A stretch of DNA of 64,000 nucleotides, from NCBI GenBank assembly GCA_014843695.1, contig CM026403.1, forward strand, positions 46,277,645-46,341,644. The letters are read 5' to 3'. Both the position numbers and the translations under genes were made by a program. This document shows positions 34,201 through 43,437 of this stretch, piece after piece (positions within the stretch are counted from its first letter, which is position 1; the number at the start of each line of letters is the position of its first letter). This DNA comes from Archivesica marissinica (taxonomy: Eukaryota; Mollusca; Bivalvia; Venerida; Vesicomyidae). The notes under the pieces were generated by a model. That model saw only the letters and a list, made by a program, of their open reading frames with translations. It was not told the origin of the DNA and searched no databases.

Positions 34201-37200
34201 GATATATATCATTCTAGACCAAATGGAGAATATCTATCATTCTAGACCAAATGGAGAATATCTATCATTCTAGACAAAATGGAGGATATATATCATTCTA
34301 GACCAAATGGAGGATATCTATCATTCCAATGAGCGACATATAAAATATTAATAATGAACAACAAAGTCACAGCTCTCAACGGGCGACTTCTTGTATCAAG
34401 TGCTGCACAGGAATGTAATAAATGGGAACCATTGCTCGATGGCTGCACAGGACTGTAATAAATGGGAACCATGGCTCGATGGCTGCACAGGACTGTGATA
34501 AATGGGAACCATGGCTCGATGGCTGCACAGGACTGTAATAAATGGGAACCATGGCTCGATGGCTGCACAGGACTGTAATAAATGGGAACCATGGCTCAAT
34601 GGCTGCACAGGACTGTAATAAATGGGAACCATGGCTCGATGGTTGCACAGGACTGTAATAAATGGGAACCATGACTCGAAGGCTGCACAGGACTGTAATA
34701 AATGGGAACCATGGCTCGATGGCTGCACAGGACTGTGATAAATGGGAACCATGGCTCGATGGCTGCACAGGACTGTAATAAATGGGAACCATTGCTCGAT
34801 GGCTGCACAGGACCGTGATAAATGGGAACCATTGCTCGATGGCTGCACAGGACCGTGATAAATGGGAACCATTGCTCGATGGCTGCACAGGACCGTGATA
34901 AATGGGAACCATTGCTCGATGGCTGCGCAGGACCGTGATAAATGGGAACCATTGCTCGATGGCTGCACAGGACTGTAATAAATGGGAACCATGGCTCGAT
35001 GGCTGCACAGGACCGTGATAAATGGGAACAATGGCTGCACAGGACCGTGATAAATGGGAACCATGGCTCGATGGCTGCACAGGATTGTAATAAATGGGAA
35101 CCATTGCATCCGAACCAATTCTCAACAATATTTAAATAGCACTCACTCTGGAAGCCAGTGGTAGAGCCCCTGTTGGTAGATGTTGGGTTGAATACTACAG
35201 ACAATGTCTGCTTTAGCTCAATCGCTGGCTGCATACATTCAGAATCCTACAAGTATTCAATATCACATGGTCATGCATTGACCTTGACCTCTCGGTGACT
35301 GGTTACACAATAGTATTGATTATATCGTTCCAACGCTCTATCTACTGTATCCGATTCACACAGTACATGCGTGACATTATCAAATAATCAACGCTCTATC
35401 TACTGTATCCGATTCACACAGTACATGCGTGACATTATCAAATAACCAACGCTCTATCTACTGTATCCGATTCACACAGTACATGCATGACATTATCAAA
35501 TAATCAACGCTCTATCTACTGTATACGATTCACACAGTACATGCGTGACATTATCAAATAATCAACGCTCTATCTACTGTATCCGATTCACACAGTACAT
35601 GCGTGACATTATCAAATAACCAACGCTCTATCTACTGTATCCGATTCACACAGTACATGCATGACATTATCAAATAATCAACGCTCTATCTACTGTATCC
35701 GATTCACACAGTACATGTGTGACATTATCAAATAATCAACGCTCTATCTACTGTATCCGATTCACACAGTACATGTGTGACATTATCAAATAATCAACGC
35801 TCTATCTACTGTATCCGATTCACACAGTACATGCGTGACATTATCAAATAATCAACGCTCTATCTACTGTATCCGATTCACACAGTACATGCGTGACATT
35901 ATCAAATAATCAACGCTCTATCTACTGTATCCGATTCACACAGTACATGCGTGACATTATCAAATAATCAACGCTCTATCTACTGTATCCGATTCACACA
36001 GTACATGCGTGACATTATCAAATAATCAACGCTCTATCTACTGTATACGATTCACACAGTACATGCGTGACATTATCAAATAATCAACGCTCTATCTACT
36101 GTATCCGATTCACACAGTACATGCGTGACATTATCAAATAATCAACGCTCTATCTACTGTATCCGATTCACACAGTACATGCGTGACATTATCAAATAAT
36201 CAACGCTTTATCTACTGTATCCGATTCACACAGTACATGCGTGACATTATCAAATAATCAACGCTCTATCTACTGTATCCGATTCACACAGTACATGCGT
36301 GACATTATCAAATAATCAACGCTCTATCTACTGTATCCGATTCACACAGTACATGCGTGACATTATCAAATAATCAACGCTCTATCTACTGTATCCGATT
36401 CACACAGTACATGCGTGACATTATCAAATAATCAACGCTCTATCTACTGTATCCGATTCACACAGTACATGCGTGACATTATCAAATAATCAACGCTCTA
36501 TCTACTGTATACGATTCACACAGTACATGCGTGACATTATCAAATAATCAACGCTCTATCTACTGTATACGATTCACACAGTACATGCGTGACATTATCA
36601 AATAATCAACGCTCTATCTACTGTATCCGATTCACACAGTACATGCGTGACATTATCAAATAATCAACGCTCTATCTACTGTATCCGATTCACACAGTAC
36701 ATGCGTGACATTATCAAATAATCAACGCTCTATCTACTGTATACGATTCACACAGTACATGCGTGACATTATCAAATAATCAACGCTCTATCTACTGTAT
36801 ACGATTCACACAGTACATGCGTGACCTTATCAAATAATCAACGCTCTATCTACTGTATCCGATTCACACAGTACATGCGTGACATTATCAAATAATCAAC
36901 GCTCTATCTACTGTATCCGATTCACACAGTACATGCGTGACATTATCAAATAATCAACGCTCTATCTACTGTATCCGATTCACACAGTACATGCGTGACA
37001 TTATCAAATAATCAACGCTCTATCTACTGTATACGATTCACACAGTACATGCGTGACATTATCAAATAATCAACGCTCTATCTACTGTATACGATTCACA
37101 CAGTACATGCGTGACATTATCAAATAATCAACGCTCTATCTACTGTATCCGATTCACACAGTACATGCGTGACATTATCAAATAATCAACGCTCTATCTA

Positions 37201-40200
37201 CTGTATCCGATTCACACAGTACATGCGTGACATTATCAAATAATCAACGCTCTATCTACTGTATACGATTCACACAGTACATGCGTGACATTATCAAATA
37301 ATCAACGCTCTATCTACTGTATACGATTCACACAGTACATGCGTGACCTTATCAAATAATCAACGCTCTATCTACTGTATCCGATTCACACAGTACATGC
37401 GTGACATTATCAAATAATCAACGCTCTATCTACTGTATCCGATTCACACAGTACATGCGTGACATTATCAAATAATCAACGCTCTATCTACTGTATACGA
37501 TTCACACAGTACATGCGTGACATTATCAAATAATCGGGATGTATAATATAAATATTGTTACACACTTGTTTATTTATGCGTAAAAAAACACAAACATTAT
37601 CATTTCTTAAAAACTGTTAAAGTTATTGCTTTGCATCTTCGCATACACAATCGAATACTAATTCTCCTCAACCACAATAAGTCCCCACCCCCAAGAATGA
37701 CCATGTACATTTGTGTCTAAAAATAGTCGGATTTCTGAAATTATTTATGCGTCACAAAAATCCTCAAAACATTAACAGTTCTTAAAAACTGTCATTTAGT
37801 TTTGTTCGTACATGCTATCTATAGAGGGTACAAGCGCGAATGGGCATTGCTGGGAAATATTGATATAATATTTGTTACCTCTGCGTCCTGGACGCACAAT
37901 TATTCCAATGGACGCAAGTATTTAATATAATCGTAAGTAAACAATCCGACTTTGGTGCATTTTTCGCGATTTCCGATTCTGACTACTAGTTCTTTTTACT
38001 AGTGCACCGGTAATTTGTTACACTGATTGTGATTGGGTGTGCGTAATACGGACAGCCAATCGCAGCAATCATGTAATAATTACAAGGGAAATAATGCTAC
38101 AAATATTACGCAATCTCATTCTTAAACATGTATGAGAATGGATGTCCACAATGAAACAAAACCGCGACTATAATTTACACACGTCCTACCTGACAAACTG
38201 GTCGCACATGTAGACCCAGAGAATGAAAACTGGAGTCATACAGCTTTACAGCATTGAACAAACTCGCCAGGCCAACCTGCAACAACATATATAATACGAA
38301 AATACTGTCAAATGGCAAAATATCAGAGCATTACATGTATTTTTCATTGAAATTGGATATCAGTTCTCAAAACAATGTGTAAGAATTATAATTCTTTCTC
38401 TATCTTTAATATTACCTGTTCAATTGTACAGCACAAATCTCAATGTACCTTAATTAGCAGCTCATTTATTTGTGTTTAAATAGATTTTCACAAATTTATT
38501 TTAGCTAGATTACGAAACAAGTTATTACAATATCAGTTAAAATATAACATCATAACAAATTATATTTTATGCTTTCCAATGAAATAAAATGTGTTATTGC
38601 ACTGGTTGAAAGCAGTGCAACAACATGTTATATCTAACTGTTCTTCACGTGAGGTACCTAGCCGCTGTATTTTGAAATGTCAATGCGAACGTTTTCGGAT
38701 TGAAGCTGTAAGTGACGTCATTTATGGTGTCTTTTATAACATCGTTTATGGTCGTCTAAACACAACATTCTAGCGACATTTAGAGCTGGGTTGTACTGTT
38801 TCCTATCATAAATACACTTTTCAGCCAAAAAGACTATTTGCTTGCTTTAAGTGAAAAATCGAATAATATTTCACTCATGAACATAGAAAGCTATCAGTAT
38901 CACTCATGAACATAGAAAGCTATCACTCATGGCTGGCACCATTAACAATGCTTTGAATGTTCATTCGGTGACATATAATTTGTTCAAAGAAACAAATATT
39001 CTCTTAATATTTCACTGATAAATTTCTATATATTTCATTGGAAAGCAGAACATAATGTAGCACAGTAAACAGTAACAACCTGTGATTCACAAGGCAGTAG
39101 TTTCTCCCACGGAGTGAGATTCTCCGTACACACTATCTCTTTTGGTAGAGCCGAGTACCGCATAAACCGCGAGTTGAAGCTGTAGGACTCTGATGCCAGA
39201 CCCATCGGTCGGAAGCTCCAGCGGGGTATAATGGTCGCCTTCGAGTCCATGAAATTGAGGGATGCACAGAACAACCCTGACAAGGCATTCACTAGCTCCG
39301 CCCATACATGATCAATGCTGAGTAAAATAAAACATTAACAATGGTAACATTTCTATCAAACAGGAAAATAGTGTATTTAAAACTCTTAGCATGCCGGGTA
39401 AAATAAAGGTTATAAATAGTTTTAAAAAGGTGTAGCAGACGACAATTCATGTACCGGTATGCGCTTTTCTTTTTTGTAACTGAAAAGTTATGATGGCACA
39501 ATTCTAATGAAATTAAAAGATACAAGTCAGGAATTGCAGGCTATGCATGCATGTAATTATGATCATTTTCATTATTTAAAGCAGCCATATATCGCATGAA
39601 ATAAAAGATATTTGAAAAATTCAAATTTACGTACGATTCTTACATTATAATTTGCATAATTATGTTCAATTAGTAAACTACTGTTTATTTGCGATAAAAC
39701 TAGGACTTTCCGAGTCGATCGGTCACGCACTTGTTTACAATCGGAACACATCGTCAGTACTCGTTTACATTTGGAATGCATCGTCCCCATTTGTCCCACG
39801 TTGTCTTTTTCAACTGAATTACTTGAGATGTTGATTCGTACCTCTAGTTATCTAAGTCTTTTAGGGACATGTCTACATCCCCGCGAGGGGTTCGACATTA
39901 GAGGAAGATAGAGACATCCACTGTTGTGTCACGCATGCGCGCTGTGCGTGTTTACATTTCGTGTGTTGATAAACACATATCGTTTGTTGATAAACAATTC
40001 GCGTAAACGATGGTGTATATCTATTAGATTTGTATCAATTCTAAGCTCGACTATTTCGATTTTTATAAACACATACATTAATATTTATATTTTACCAAAA
40101 AACATCCTTTATTACGATATAGTGCTGCTTTAAAGTGCTATATCTCTCTCACCAAGCGCTATAACAAGCAGTATGATTTTATTATCACTTGAGCAGCATT

Positions 40201-42997
40201 TTTCGAGGAAGCTTCTGAAAATCAAGTACTTTTCTAGCCTTTGAGGACCATGAATAGTACCTGATGGTCATCAATGGTTAAAGTTTTAAAAAACTGTAGG
40301 AAGCACACAGAAAATATTTTTAACAGACAGGCCCAGGGCTTGTCCCCTCTAAAAATGGCTAGGCCTTGATTTAATAAGGACATGCTGCCCTGATTTAAAG
40401 TGGACAAGCTCCTATATAAACATGATCTTCAATTTCGTAAATACGTTTCCCTCATTTCTTCATAAACTTGATGCAAGTACTGGAGTGACAGAAGCTTTGT
40501 GCGAGTTGTTGGCTGTTATTTTTAGAACTCCAATATTTAGCATCTTAACGAAAAGTGGGTGAAGTACACCAGGCACAGACAAAGCCTTTTTCCATAGTAA
40601 CTAAGCATGTGATGCTTGTTAACATTAAATTATGACAAGATATAAGTCTGCTATCGGCGTCCAACAATGGAACGACATGTGTATGAACAGGGGTTGGGAT
40701 ACTGTATTACCCAAATATATTTGCAATACCGATAAACAGGAAAAATAAGAAAAATGTTACACATTTGTTATCTGCTCATTTCGCCTACAGTGTGCTTGCT
40801 AAAGGTTAAACTTCTTAGATTAAAGACAATTTGTAGTATTATGTTGCATAGGGTGAAAACACAACTTGCCTAATGCTATGCTAAAATCAAAGGATTTCTA
40901 CAGCTTACTTTCTTGTTTGCGGCTGAAACCACACCCATAACTCCACCCCTGGAGGGGCATCTTCCGGCGGGTATCCCCAGTGTTCATGATTCCACAACCC
41001 CTGCGTCTGTGACAAGTGAAGCTCCTGAACCTTGTATGTGCTCAACACATCCCCTAAAGCCTTCGGAAATAATCTATAATGCCGGACTGAAAAATATGAC
41101 ATCCACATACTTATTAGTAAATCAGTTGAGATATTTAACGGTTTACCATTGATTTTGCGCATATTCTGACTCCATTATATAAAAGTAGTCTTTGTTTATT
41201 ATACTGTCACCCCTATTGAAAGGGTCAGCTATTTCCGACACCTCTTATGAACATCAGTACTGCCCTAATCCTATCCTTGAAGGCCAGACGCCTGGCTGAT
41301 AGGCAATCAGTAACAATTATTTAACTAGCATGCGACTCACAAACCGGCCATATGATGAGGTTCGAACTTTGAGTTCAACCTCCCACATCCACGCCTACAC
41401 TACACCATGGAAACAGTCGCAGAGTGAGTAATGTGAAGGGCTCAGTTTAACACCGAGGGAGAAATGCGCGACTCCACCACGACCAATTAGGAAGAAATGC
41501 GCAACTCCACCATGACCAATTTCATTTCAAGTCTGTTGCAGACCTACAAGAGGCAAATATCGATCATTTATTTGCAGCCACCCAATCTCAGGGTCCCCGC
41601 TGGCGCCAAAAAACAAATATTGGCACTAAATATTGTGAATTGGCTTAAATATTTGGCGCAACTTTAAAAAAAAAATCTTTCTTTTTCGGCATATATTTAT
41701 TTGTGAACTATATTGCTCTTAGTTTTGGCTCCATGTTTTTTAAATTGGCTCCAGTATTTTTCAATTGGCGACAGAAGTGGCGCAGACAAACATTCAGACA
41801 GAGGGAACCCTGAATCTCTGCTCAGCAGTGGATACACGTGGGACACCAGTACATATACATGATCTTGTTAGATACACCTTTTATAGCCTCGCCCTGTAGT
41901 TAAAATATAATTTATCATATATATATTTTTGGACATGTACACAATGATTTACATGAAAATCAATATAAACACTAAAATGAACAAAAACAGATAAATATCC
42001 ACCTTTTATTTCCAAAATATGTAAATGTTGATGTTTTTCATAAACTTTTGTCATTTATGTGTACCCTAAAAAGTAAAATCCCTTACACAGAGAATATGCA
42101 AAGAAATATTTGTTTAATTTTGCAACGCGAGAAGTCTAAAGCTTGTCTTTACAAGGTCATGTGACAATACCAGAAAAACACATTGATGGAACATGAAATT
42201 TGATTGGTGTCCGAAACTTAGGTTCTTTTTTTGACGCCATGTTGAATTGACATTTGAGTGAAAATGTGGTTTTATTTTAAAAGATGTTATGCCATCCAAG
42301 CTCAGTCAACCATATTAAATGCAAGAATGATCATATCACATATTATTTCGTCTGCTATATAAAAAAAATAGACTGACTAGATATGTAGAGACTAAAAGTT
42401 ATTCACATTCAAACCAGTGGCGTCCGTGGTCCAGTGGTAGAGCGTCGGATTTGGAATCGAATCGAACGGTCCCGGGTTCGATAATCGGTCAGGCCACGTA
42501 TGTAGTATCATTGAGCAAGGCACCTCACACACATTGCTTAGTACTGGTTAATCGCTTAGGTCGGCTAAGCCTGCCCAGGAAAACATGTCTAAGTCCCCGC
42601 GAGGGGTTTGACATTAAAGGAACATACAAACCGTAGGTGACCGAATACCGGTACGCCCATGGTATCTAGATACGTTATAGCTACTCCAAATGACAATATA
42701 TATGGTTGAGCTCGTGTTGAAGAGTTTCCTTATTTCTATAAATATTAGTACATTACACATCATGGTGTTTAATCAAATTTAATTCGTTGCTATTGTCACA
42801 AACTTACACGTGTTTTCATCTGAAATTGAAGCATTCCAAATTGTTGTGAATTGAAAATGATTCAAAACATTCCCCCTTTCCATGGACTTTATGTAAAGTT
42901 CTTCATAAAATGCGTCCCCTGCAAATGCATTTGTTAGATGGCCACTAAAGAGAAATATAAATGACAAAAAAACAGATTTCCGCATCTTTGCAGCCAT
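24814..42997 (-). CDS. PIGT: GPI transamidase component PIG-T (10 coding exons)
   Basis: PIG-T is a subunit of the ER-membrane GPI transamidase (with PIGK, GPAA1, PIGS and PIGU), which attaches preassembled GPI anchors to protein C-termini. The ten exons join in phase with GT..AG introns into 630 codons, against 578 in human. An N-terminal hydrophobic signal peptide (about residues 1-26) precedes a lumenal domain. Segments strikingly like human PIG-T include [54 protein letters not shown] and [15 protein letters not shown]. The cysteine at about 186 (VCTENLT) aligns with human Cys182, known to be disulphide-linked to PIG-K. One membrane segment lies at about 526-547. The start has A at -3 and G at +4. 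Unusual points are repeat-packed introns and a long charged, Lys-rich C-terminal tail (from about residue 550). Identity is very secure. Confidence 0.96.
25255..25431. repeat. Hairpin-containing dispersed repeat (PIGT intron 9)
   Basis: ATGAAAGCAGTGGAATAACA and GATGTCATTTATGATGTCAT match the repeats near 8797 and 38590. This copy is truncated on its left. Confidence 0.6.
25432..25695 (-). mobile_element. tRNA-derived SINE, GTTCGAATCCC family (PIGT intron 9)
   Basis: Reading on the minus strand, a tRNA-like head (AGTGGTTACAGTCGTTTACT) and B box GTTCGAATCCCATTGGGG are followed by the body. It contains GCGACTCTCCAGCTATTATT in plus orientation, the non-amplified equivalent of the 18374-18954 minisatellite unit. 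Confidence 0.7.
25964..26970. mobile_element. Possible MITE enclosing a 63-bp minisatellite (PIGT intron 9)
   Basis: TTACCGTATATTCCCTGTTT (with TATGCCCC) near 25964 is an imperfect inverted match to GGGCATTAAATAGGGAATAT near 26945. The two sites bracket the minisatellite. Further ACCGTAATAT/ATACGGTAA motifs lie inside, so two nested elements are also possible. Boundaries and target duplication are not established. Confidence 0.4.
26098..26652. repeat. 63-bp minisatellite, about 9 copies (PIGT intron 9)
   Basis: The unit contains CCACGGGACCAGCGAATGCC, CATTGTGACCCGCACCTGCA and TGTCACTTGTATTTAGCAAT. The second copy is shortened by deletion of the TTTAGCAATAAT part. A 157-codon plus frame runs through it only because 63 is a multiple of 3. 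Confidence 0.94.
26971..27423. other. PIGT intron 9, AT microsatellite and a degenerate direct repeat
   Basis: A short (AT)n run lies at 27132-27150. The motif CCATAGCC..AAGAAGTTRCAG..CGGAC occurs twice (27075 and 27212), each followed by GACAG/GGACA-rich sequence. No gene beyond the flanking exon. Confidence 0.45.
27424..27670 (-). CDS. PIGT: PIGT coding exon 9
   Basis: Acceptor ACTTCAG, donor GAAAG|GTAACG. It encodes [20 protein letters not shown] and [20 protein letters not shown], closely matching human LKWTEYTPDPNHGFYVSPS. An NAS sequon is near the end. Confidence 0.95.
27851..28306. repeat. 34-bp minisatellite, about 13 copies (PIGT intron 8)
   Basis: The unit contains GTATGTAGTACAGTGTGCCT then ATTGCTTATCAGCA. 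It ends about 120 bp from the exon 8 donor. Confidence 0.94.
28307..28426. repeat. 49-bp direct repeat resembling PIGT exon 8, next to its donor (intron 8)
   Basis: GGTTAGTGTACGAACATCAG and GACCGGTACGGG recur about 49 bp later with few changes. On the minus strand ACTAACCTTGCCAAGATCTACATG (given here only as a position, 28391-28414) matches coding bases of exon 8 (around 28507-28530) at about 20 of 24 positions. Confidence 0.6.
28429..28581 (-). CDS. PIGT: PIGT coding exon 8
   Basis: Acceptor ATTTTTCAG, donor ACCAT|GTACGT. It encodes GYGLEKGG, then [20 protein letters not shown], matching human LDTVPWYLRLYVHTL. Exon-like sequence is partly repeated just past the donor. Confidence 0.93.
28672..28862. 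repeat. 34-bp minisatellite, about 5-6 copies, derived from a MITE end (PIGT intron 7)
   Basis: The unit contains AGGACCCGAGGTTATAAAAC then AGTACGGCATGTAC. The last unit runs directly into a fold-back element whose terminus is GAGGTTATAAAACTTTTCTC. Confidence 0.88.
28850..28985. mobile_element. Fold-back MITE, GAGGTTATAAAACTTTTCTC family (PIGT intron 7)
   Basis: The left end GAGGTTATAAAACTTTTCTC and the right end GGAGAACAGTTTTATACCCT form an imperfect inverted repeat, and CTCAAAC/GTTTGAGA extends the stem. Another copy is at 46301-46410. Confidence 0.6.
29079..29748. mobile_element. Non-autonomous DNA transposon with perfect 25-bp TIRs (PIGT intron 7)
   Basis: Both ends read CCGTATTTAGCTATGTATAG then TGCGC when viewed inward, with TA immediately outside on each side. 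The perfect TIRs and TA duplication indicate a Tc1/mariner/pogo-type insertion. Internal frames are short and unlike a transposase. It also contains TTACAACTTATATTAATCAC, a SINE-tail fragment. The right end is 32 bp from the exon 7 donor. Confidence 0.83.
29781..29982 (-). CDS. PIGT: PIGT coding exon 7
   Basis: Acceptor TTTTACAG, donor CACGG|GTAAGG. It encodes [12 protein letters not shown] through [12 protein letters not shown]. The end matches human FLHAQRYVSG. A DNA transposon ends only 32 bp downstream of the donor. Confidence 0.93.
30210..31287. repeat. 62-bp minisatellite, about 17 copies (PIGT intron 6)
   Basis: The unit contains TATTGCCTTTGGGCGGGCAG, TATAACATAGAACCCGTCCC and CCCTATTCACCAGTATG. 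Variants are CTATATAA/CTGTATAA/ATATATAA and GGGTGG/GGGCGG. Copies 4-6 are the most diverged. Confidence 0.95.
31388..31893. repeat. 22-bp minisatellite, about 23 copies (PIGT intron 6)
   Basis: The unit contains TTTGGGAGAATGAAACTAAA then TG, with TTCGGGAGA at both edges. A longer variant with GGTTTTTAG inserted recurs at a multi-unit spacing, forming a local higher-order repeat (31585-31860). Confidence 0.92.
31894..32565. repeat. 44-bp minisatellite, about 15 copies; dimer of the adjacent 22-bp unit (PIGT intron 6)
   Basis: The first half is TTCGGGAGAATAAAACTAAA plus TG and the second is TACAAGCGACTGAATCTAAT plus TG. The halves align at about 14 of 22 positions. Homogeneous copies alternate strictly. 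Late copies revert to GAATGAAAC, and GCGACT/GAGACT varies. Confidence 0.93.
32637..32905 (-). mobile_element. tRNA-derived SINE with 12-bp target duplication (PIGT intron 6)
   Basis: On the minus strand the head CCTCCGTGGTCGAGTGGTTA (A box) and B box GGTTCGAGCCCC are followed by a body ending in TGCTGATGCAGGCGTAAAAC. ATTTGTTAACGT flanks both ends (32625-32636 and 32906-32917). A nearly identical copy (about 2% different) is at 55797-56065. Confidence 0.88.
32918..33429. other. PIGT intron 6, unassigned
   Basis: AT-rich unique sequence between two SINEs. Nothing recognisable. Confidence 0.4.
33430..33650 (-). mobile_element. Second SINE of the same family, chimeric or truncated (PIGT intron 6)
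   Basis: The head and body match the copy at 32637, including AACTTTTTCATATAAATGAG and GACCATCAGTGATGATAGGT. The tail instead carries GTCGCTACCGGTTGCCTATA, the tail of the family at 60236. So either the two families share a 3' part or this is a chimera. Confidence 0.7.
33686..33780 (-). CDS. PIGT: PIGT coding exon 6
   Basis: Acceptor TATTCTAG, donor ACCCA|GTAAGT. It encodes [17 protein letters not shown] then [11 protein letters not shown], matching human DWSLFRMFSR and SRVYVDITTY. It was found by homology between two exons with compatible phases. Confidence 0.9.
33815..34327. repeat. 28-bp minisatellite, 18 copies (PIGT intron 5)
   Basis: The unit contains TTCTAGACCAAATGGAGGAT then ATATATCA. 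Variants ATATATAT/ATATCTAT and GAGGAT/GAGAAT form recurring blocks. The array starts about 35 bp from exon 6. Confidence 0.94.
34398..35108. repeat. 40-bp minisatellite, 18 copies (PIGT intron 5)
   Basis: The unit contains CTGCACAGGACTGTAATAAA then TGGGAACCATGGCTCGATGG. Variants are CCGTGATAA and CCATTGCTC. One copy is shortened (near 35025). Ser/Ile/Pro-rich minus-strand frames here are artefacts, although one reads into real exon 5 sequence. Confidence 0.94.
35147..35246 (-). CDS. PIGT: PIGT coding exon 5
   Basis: Acceptor ACTTGTAG, donor CCAGA|GTGAGT. It encodes [20 protein letters not shown], matching human ELRQTLSVVFD, and ends at phase 1. Confidence 0.93.
35328..37534. repeat. 58-bp minisatellite, 38 copies (PIGT intron 4)
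   Basis: The unit contains CAACGCTCTATCTACTGTAT, CCGATTCACACAGTACATGC and GTGACATTATCAAATAAT. Most copies are identical. Rare variants ATACGATT, ACATGTGTG and GACCTTATC recur in blocks. The CC..AA/AA..CC pair with GACCTT recurs near 36820 and 37345, showing block duplication. Confidence 0.96.
37535..38189. other. PIGT intron 4, distal part
   Basis: GTTTATTTATGCGT..AAACATTA..TTCTTAAAAACTGT occurs twice (37567 and 37740), suggesting an old local duplication. Otherwise nothing recognisable. Confidence 0.4.
38190..38276 (-). CDS. PIGT: PIGT coding exon 4
   Basis: A 29-codon exon, phase 0 at both ends. Acceptor GTTGCAG, donor GTCAG|GTAGGA. It encodes [19 protein letters not shown] then [10 protein letters not shown], aligning with human GLSVLLKADRLFHTSYHS. 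It is too short to stand out as an open frame and was found by homology. Confidence 0.92.
38555..39062. mobile_element. MITE-like element filling PIGT intron 3, with hairpin core
   Basis: TATGCTTTCCAATGAAATA near 38570 and its inverted partner TATTTCATTGGAAAGCAGAA near 39031 bracket about 500 bp. Inside is the TGTTATTGCACTG-loop-CAGTGCAACAACA hairpin shared with 8797 and 25260, and a direct repeat of TCATGAACATAGAAAGCTAT. The target duplication is not evident. Its right edge is 18 bp from the exon 3 donor. Confidence 0.55.
39080..39317 (-). CDS. PIGT: PIGT coding exon 3 (contains the Cys implicated in PIG-K linkage)
   Basis: Acceptor TTACTCAG, donor CACAG|GTTGTT. It encodes [14 protein letters not shown], then [16 protein letters not shown]. 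The NLT sequon is conserved with human. Confidence 0.95.
39318..40908. other. PIGT intron 2, mostly unassigned
   Basis: AT-rich and largely unique. GTCTACATCCCCGCGAGGGG (39870) matches the tail of the SINE at 42417, so a SINE fragment is present. TACCAAAAAACATCCTTTAT at 40090 is shared with 12545. No additional exon was found. Confidence 0.45.
40909..41086 (-). CDS. PIGT: PIGT coding exon 2
   Basis: Acceptor TTTTTCAG, donor AGAAA|GTAAGC. It encodes [10 protein letters not shown] through [11 protein letters not shown], co-linear with human residues of about 64-117. Confidence 0.95.
41185..41420 (-). mobile_element. tRNA-derived SINE, degenerate (PIGT intron 1)
   Basis: TTTGTTTATTATACTGTCAC, AGGGTCAGCTATTTCCGACA and TGATAGGCAATCAGTAACAA match the better preserved copy at 55455-55715. 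The B box in inverted form is GAGGTTCGAAC. Confidence 0.65.
41589..41812. mobile_element. MITE with CAGGG ends and 5-bp target duplication (PIGT intron 1)
   Basis: It starts CAGGGTCCCC and ends GGGAACCCTG. AATCT flanks both sides (41584-41588 and 41813-41817). The interior contains repeated ATTGGCTCCA/TTGGCGC motifs. CAGGG termini are common in hAT elements, but 5 bp is not the usual 8-bp hAT duplication. Confidence 0.65.
41818..42416. other. PIGT intron 1, unassigned
   Basis: AT-rich. No repeat or additional exon recognised. Confidence 0.4.
42417..42640 (+). mobile_element. tRNA-derived SINE, TCCGTGGTCCAGTGGTAGAG-head family (PIGT intron 1)
   Basis: The head GGCGTCCGTGGTCCAGTGGT and B box CCGGGTTCGATAATC are followed by TTGAGCAAGGCACCTCACAC and GGCTAAGCCTGCCCAGGAAA. 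It matches the inverted copy at 19535. It looks tRNA-like at 42419-42490, but the arm after the B box is SINE body, so it is not a tRNA gene. Confidence 0.75.
42808..42997 (-). CDS. PIGT: PIGT coding exon 1 (signal peptide)
   Basis: Sixty-three codons plus 1 nt. It encodes MAAKMRKS then the hydrophobic run [11 protein letters not shown] and a small-residue cleavage region near NAFA. A possible N-glycosylation site NAS follows. The donor is CACGT|GTAAGT. Confidence 0.93.
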
Positions 42998-43129
42998 TGT
43001 GTAGTTATAAACCTATACTATCCGATGCAGTATAATTACGGAAAAGGACGGTGTCCGGACTCTTTGCTCTTTGTTGCAAGTACCTTTCTACCTTTGATTT
43101 GTACCTGGAACAAGGATGTGTACATGTAT

Positions 43130-43395
43130 TCTCATACGTCCTGTATTTAACACTACTGATGCTCAACGTGGCTTTGAAAAAGGAGGTCCCGTCAGACCCA
43201 ACAATGGGACGTTAAACCGAGGTCTCGTGTCAGTGCTTTACACCGTGCACGTAAAAGAACCAGAGGAGACTCTGGAATGGGTCTCTGTCTGTATCGTTGC
43301 ACTATCCTCCACAATCTAAAATGACTAATCTCTTCAAGAGGCGTCGCTCATATGGGCAACCGGTAGCGACGATAAATAAACGTAAAACACACACA
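43130..43395 (+). mobile_element. 5'-truncated SINE, GTCGCTACCGGTTGCCC-tail family
   Basis: ACACCGTGCACGTAAAAGAA, CTGTATCGTTGCACTATCCT and CATATGGGCAACCGGTAGCG are the direct-strand equivalents of the inverted copy at 60236-60505. The tRNA-like head is missing. It lies just upstream of the PIGT start on the opposite strand. Confidence 0.75.
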
Positions 43396-43437
43396 CCCAA
43401 CTATCCAGTATCTAGTCAGCACCAATGACAAATGTCA

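Noticed and set aside
35328..37534. CRISPR-like array
   Set aside because: The 58-bp units are contiguous with no unique spacers, and the genome is eukaryotic.
42419..42490. Possible tRNA gene
   Set aside because: A- and B-box-like blocks are present, but the cloverleaf is not intact and SINE body follows directly; the same head recurs at 19722.
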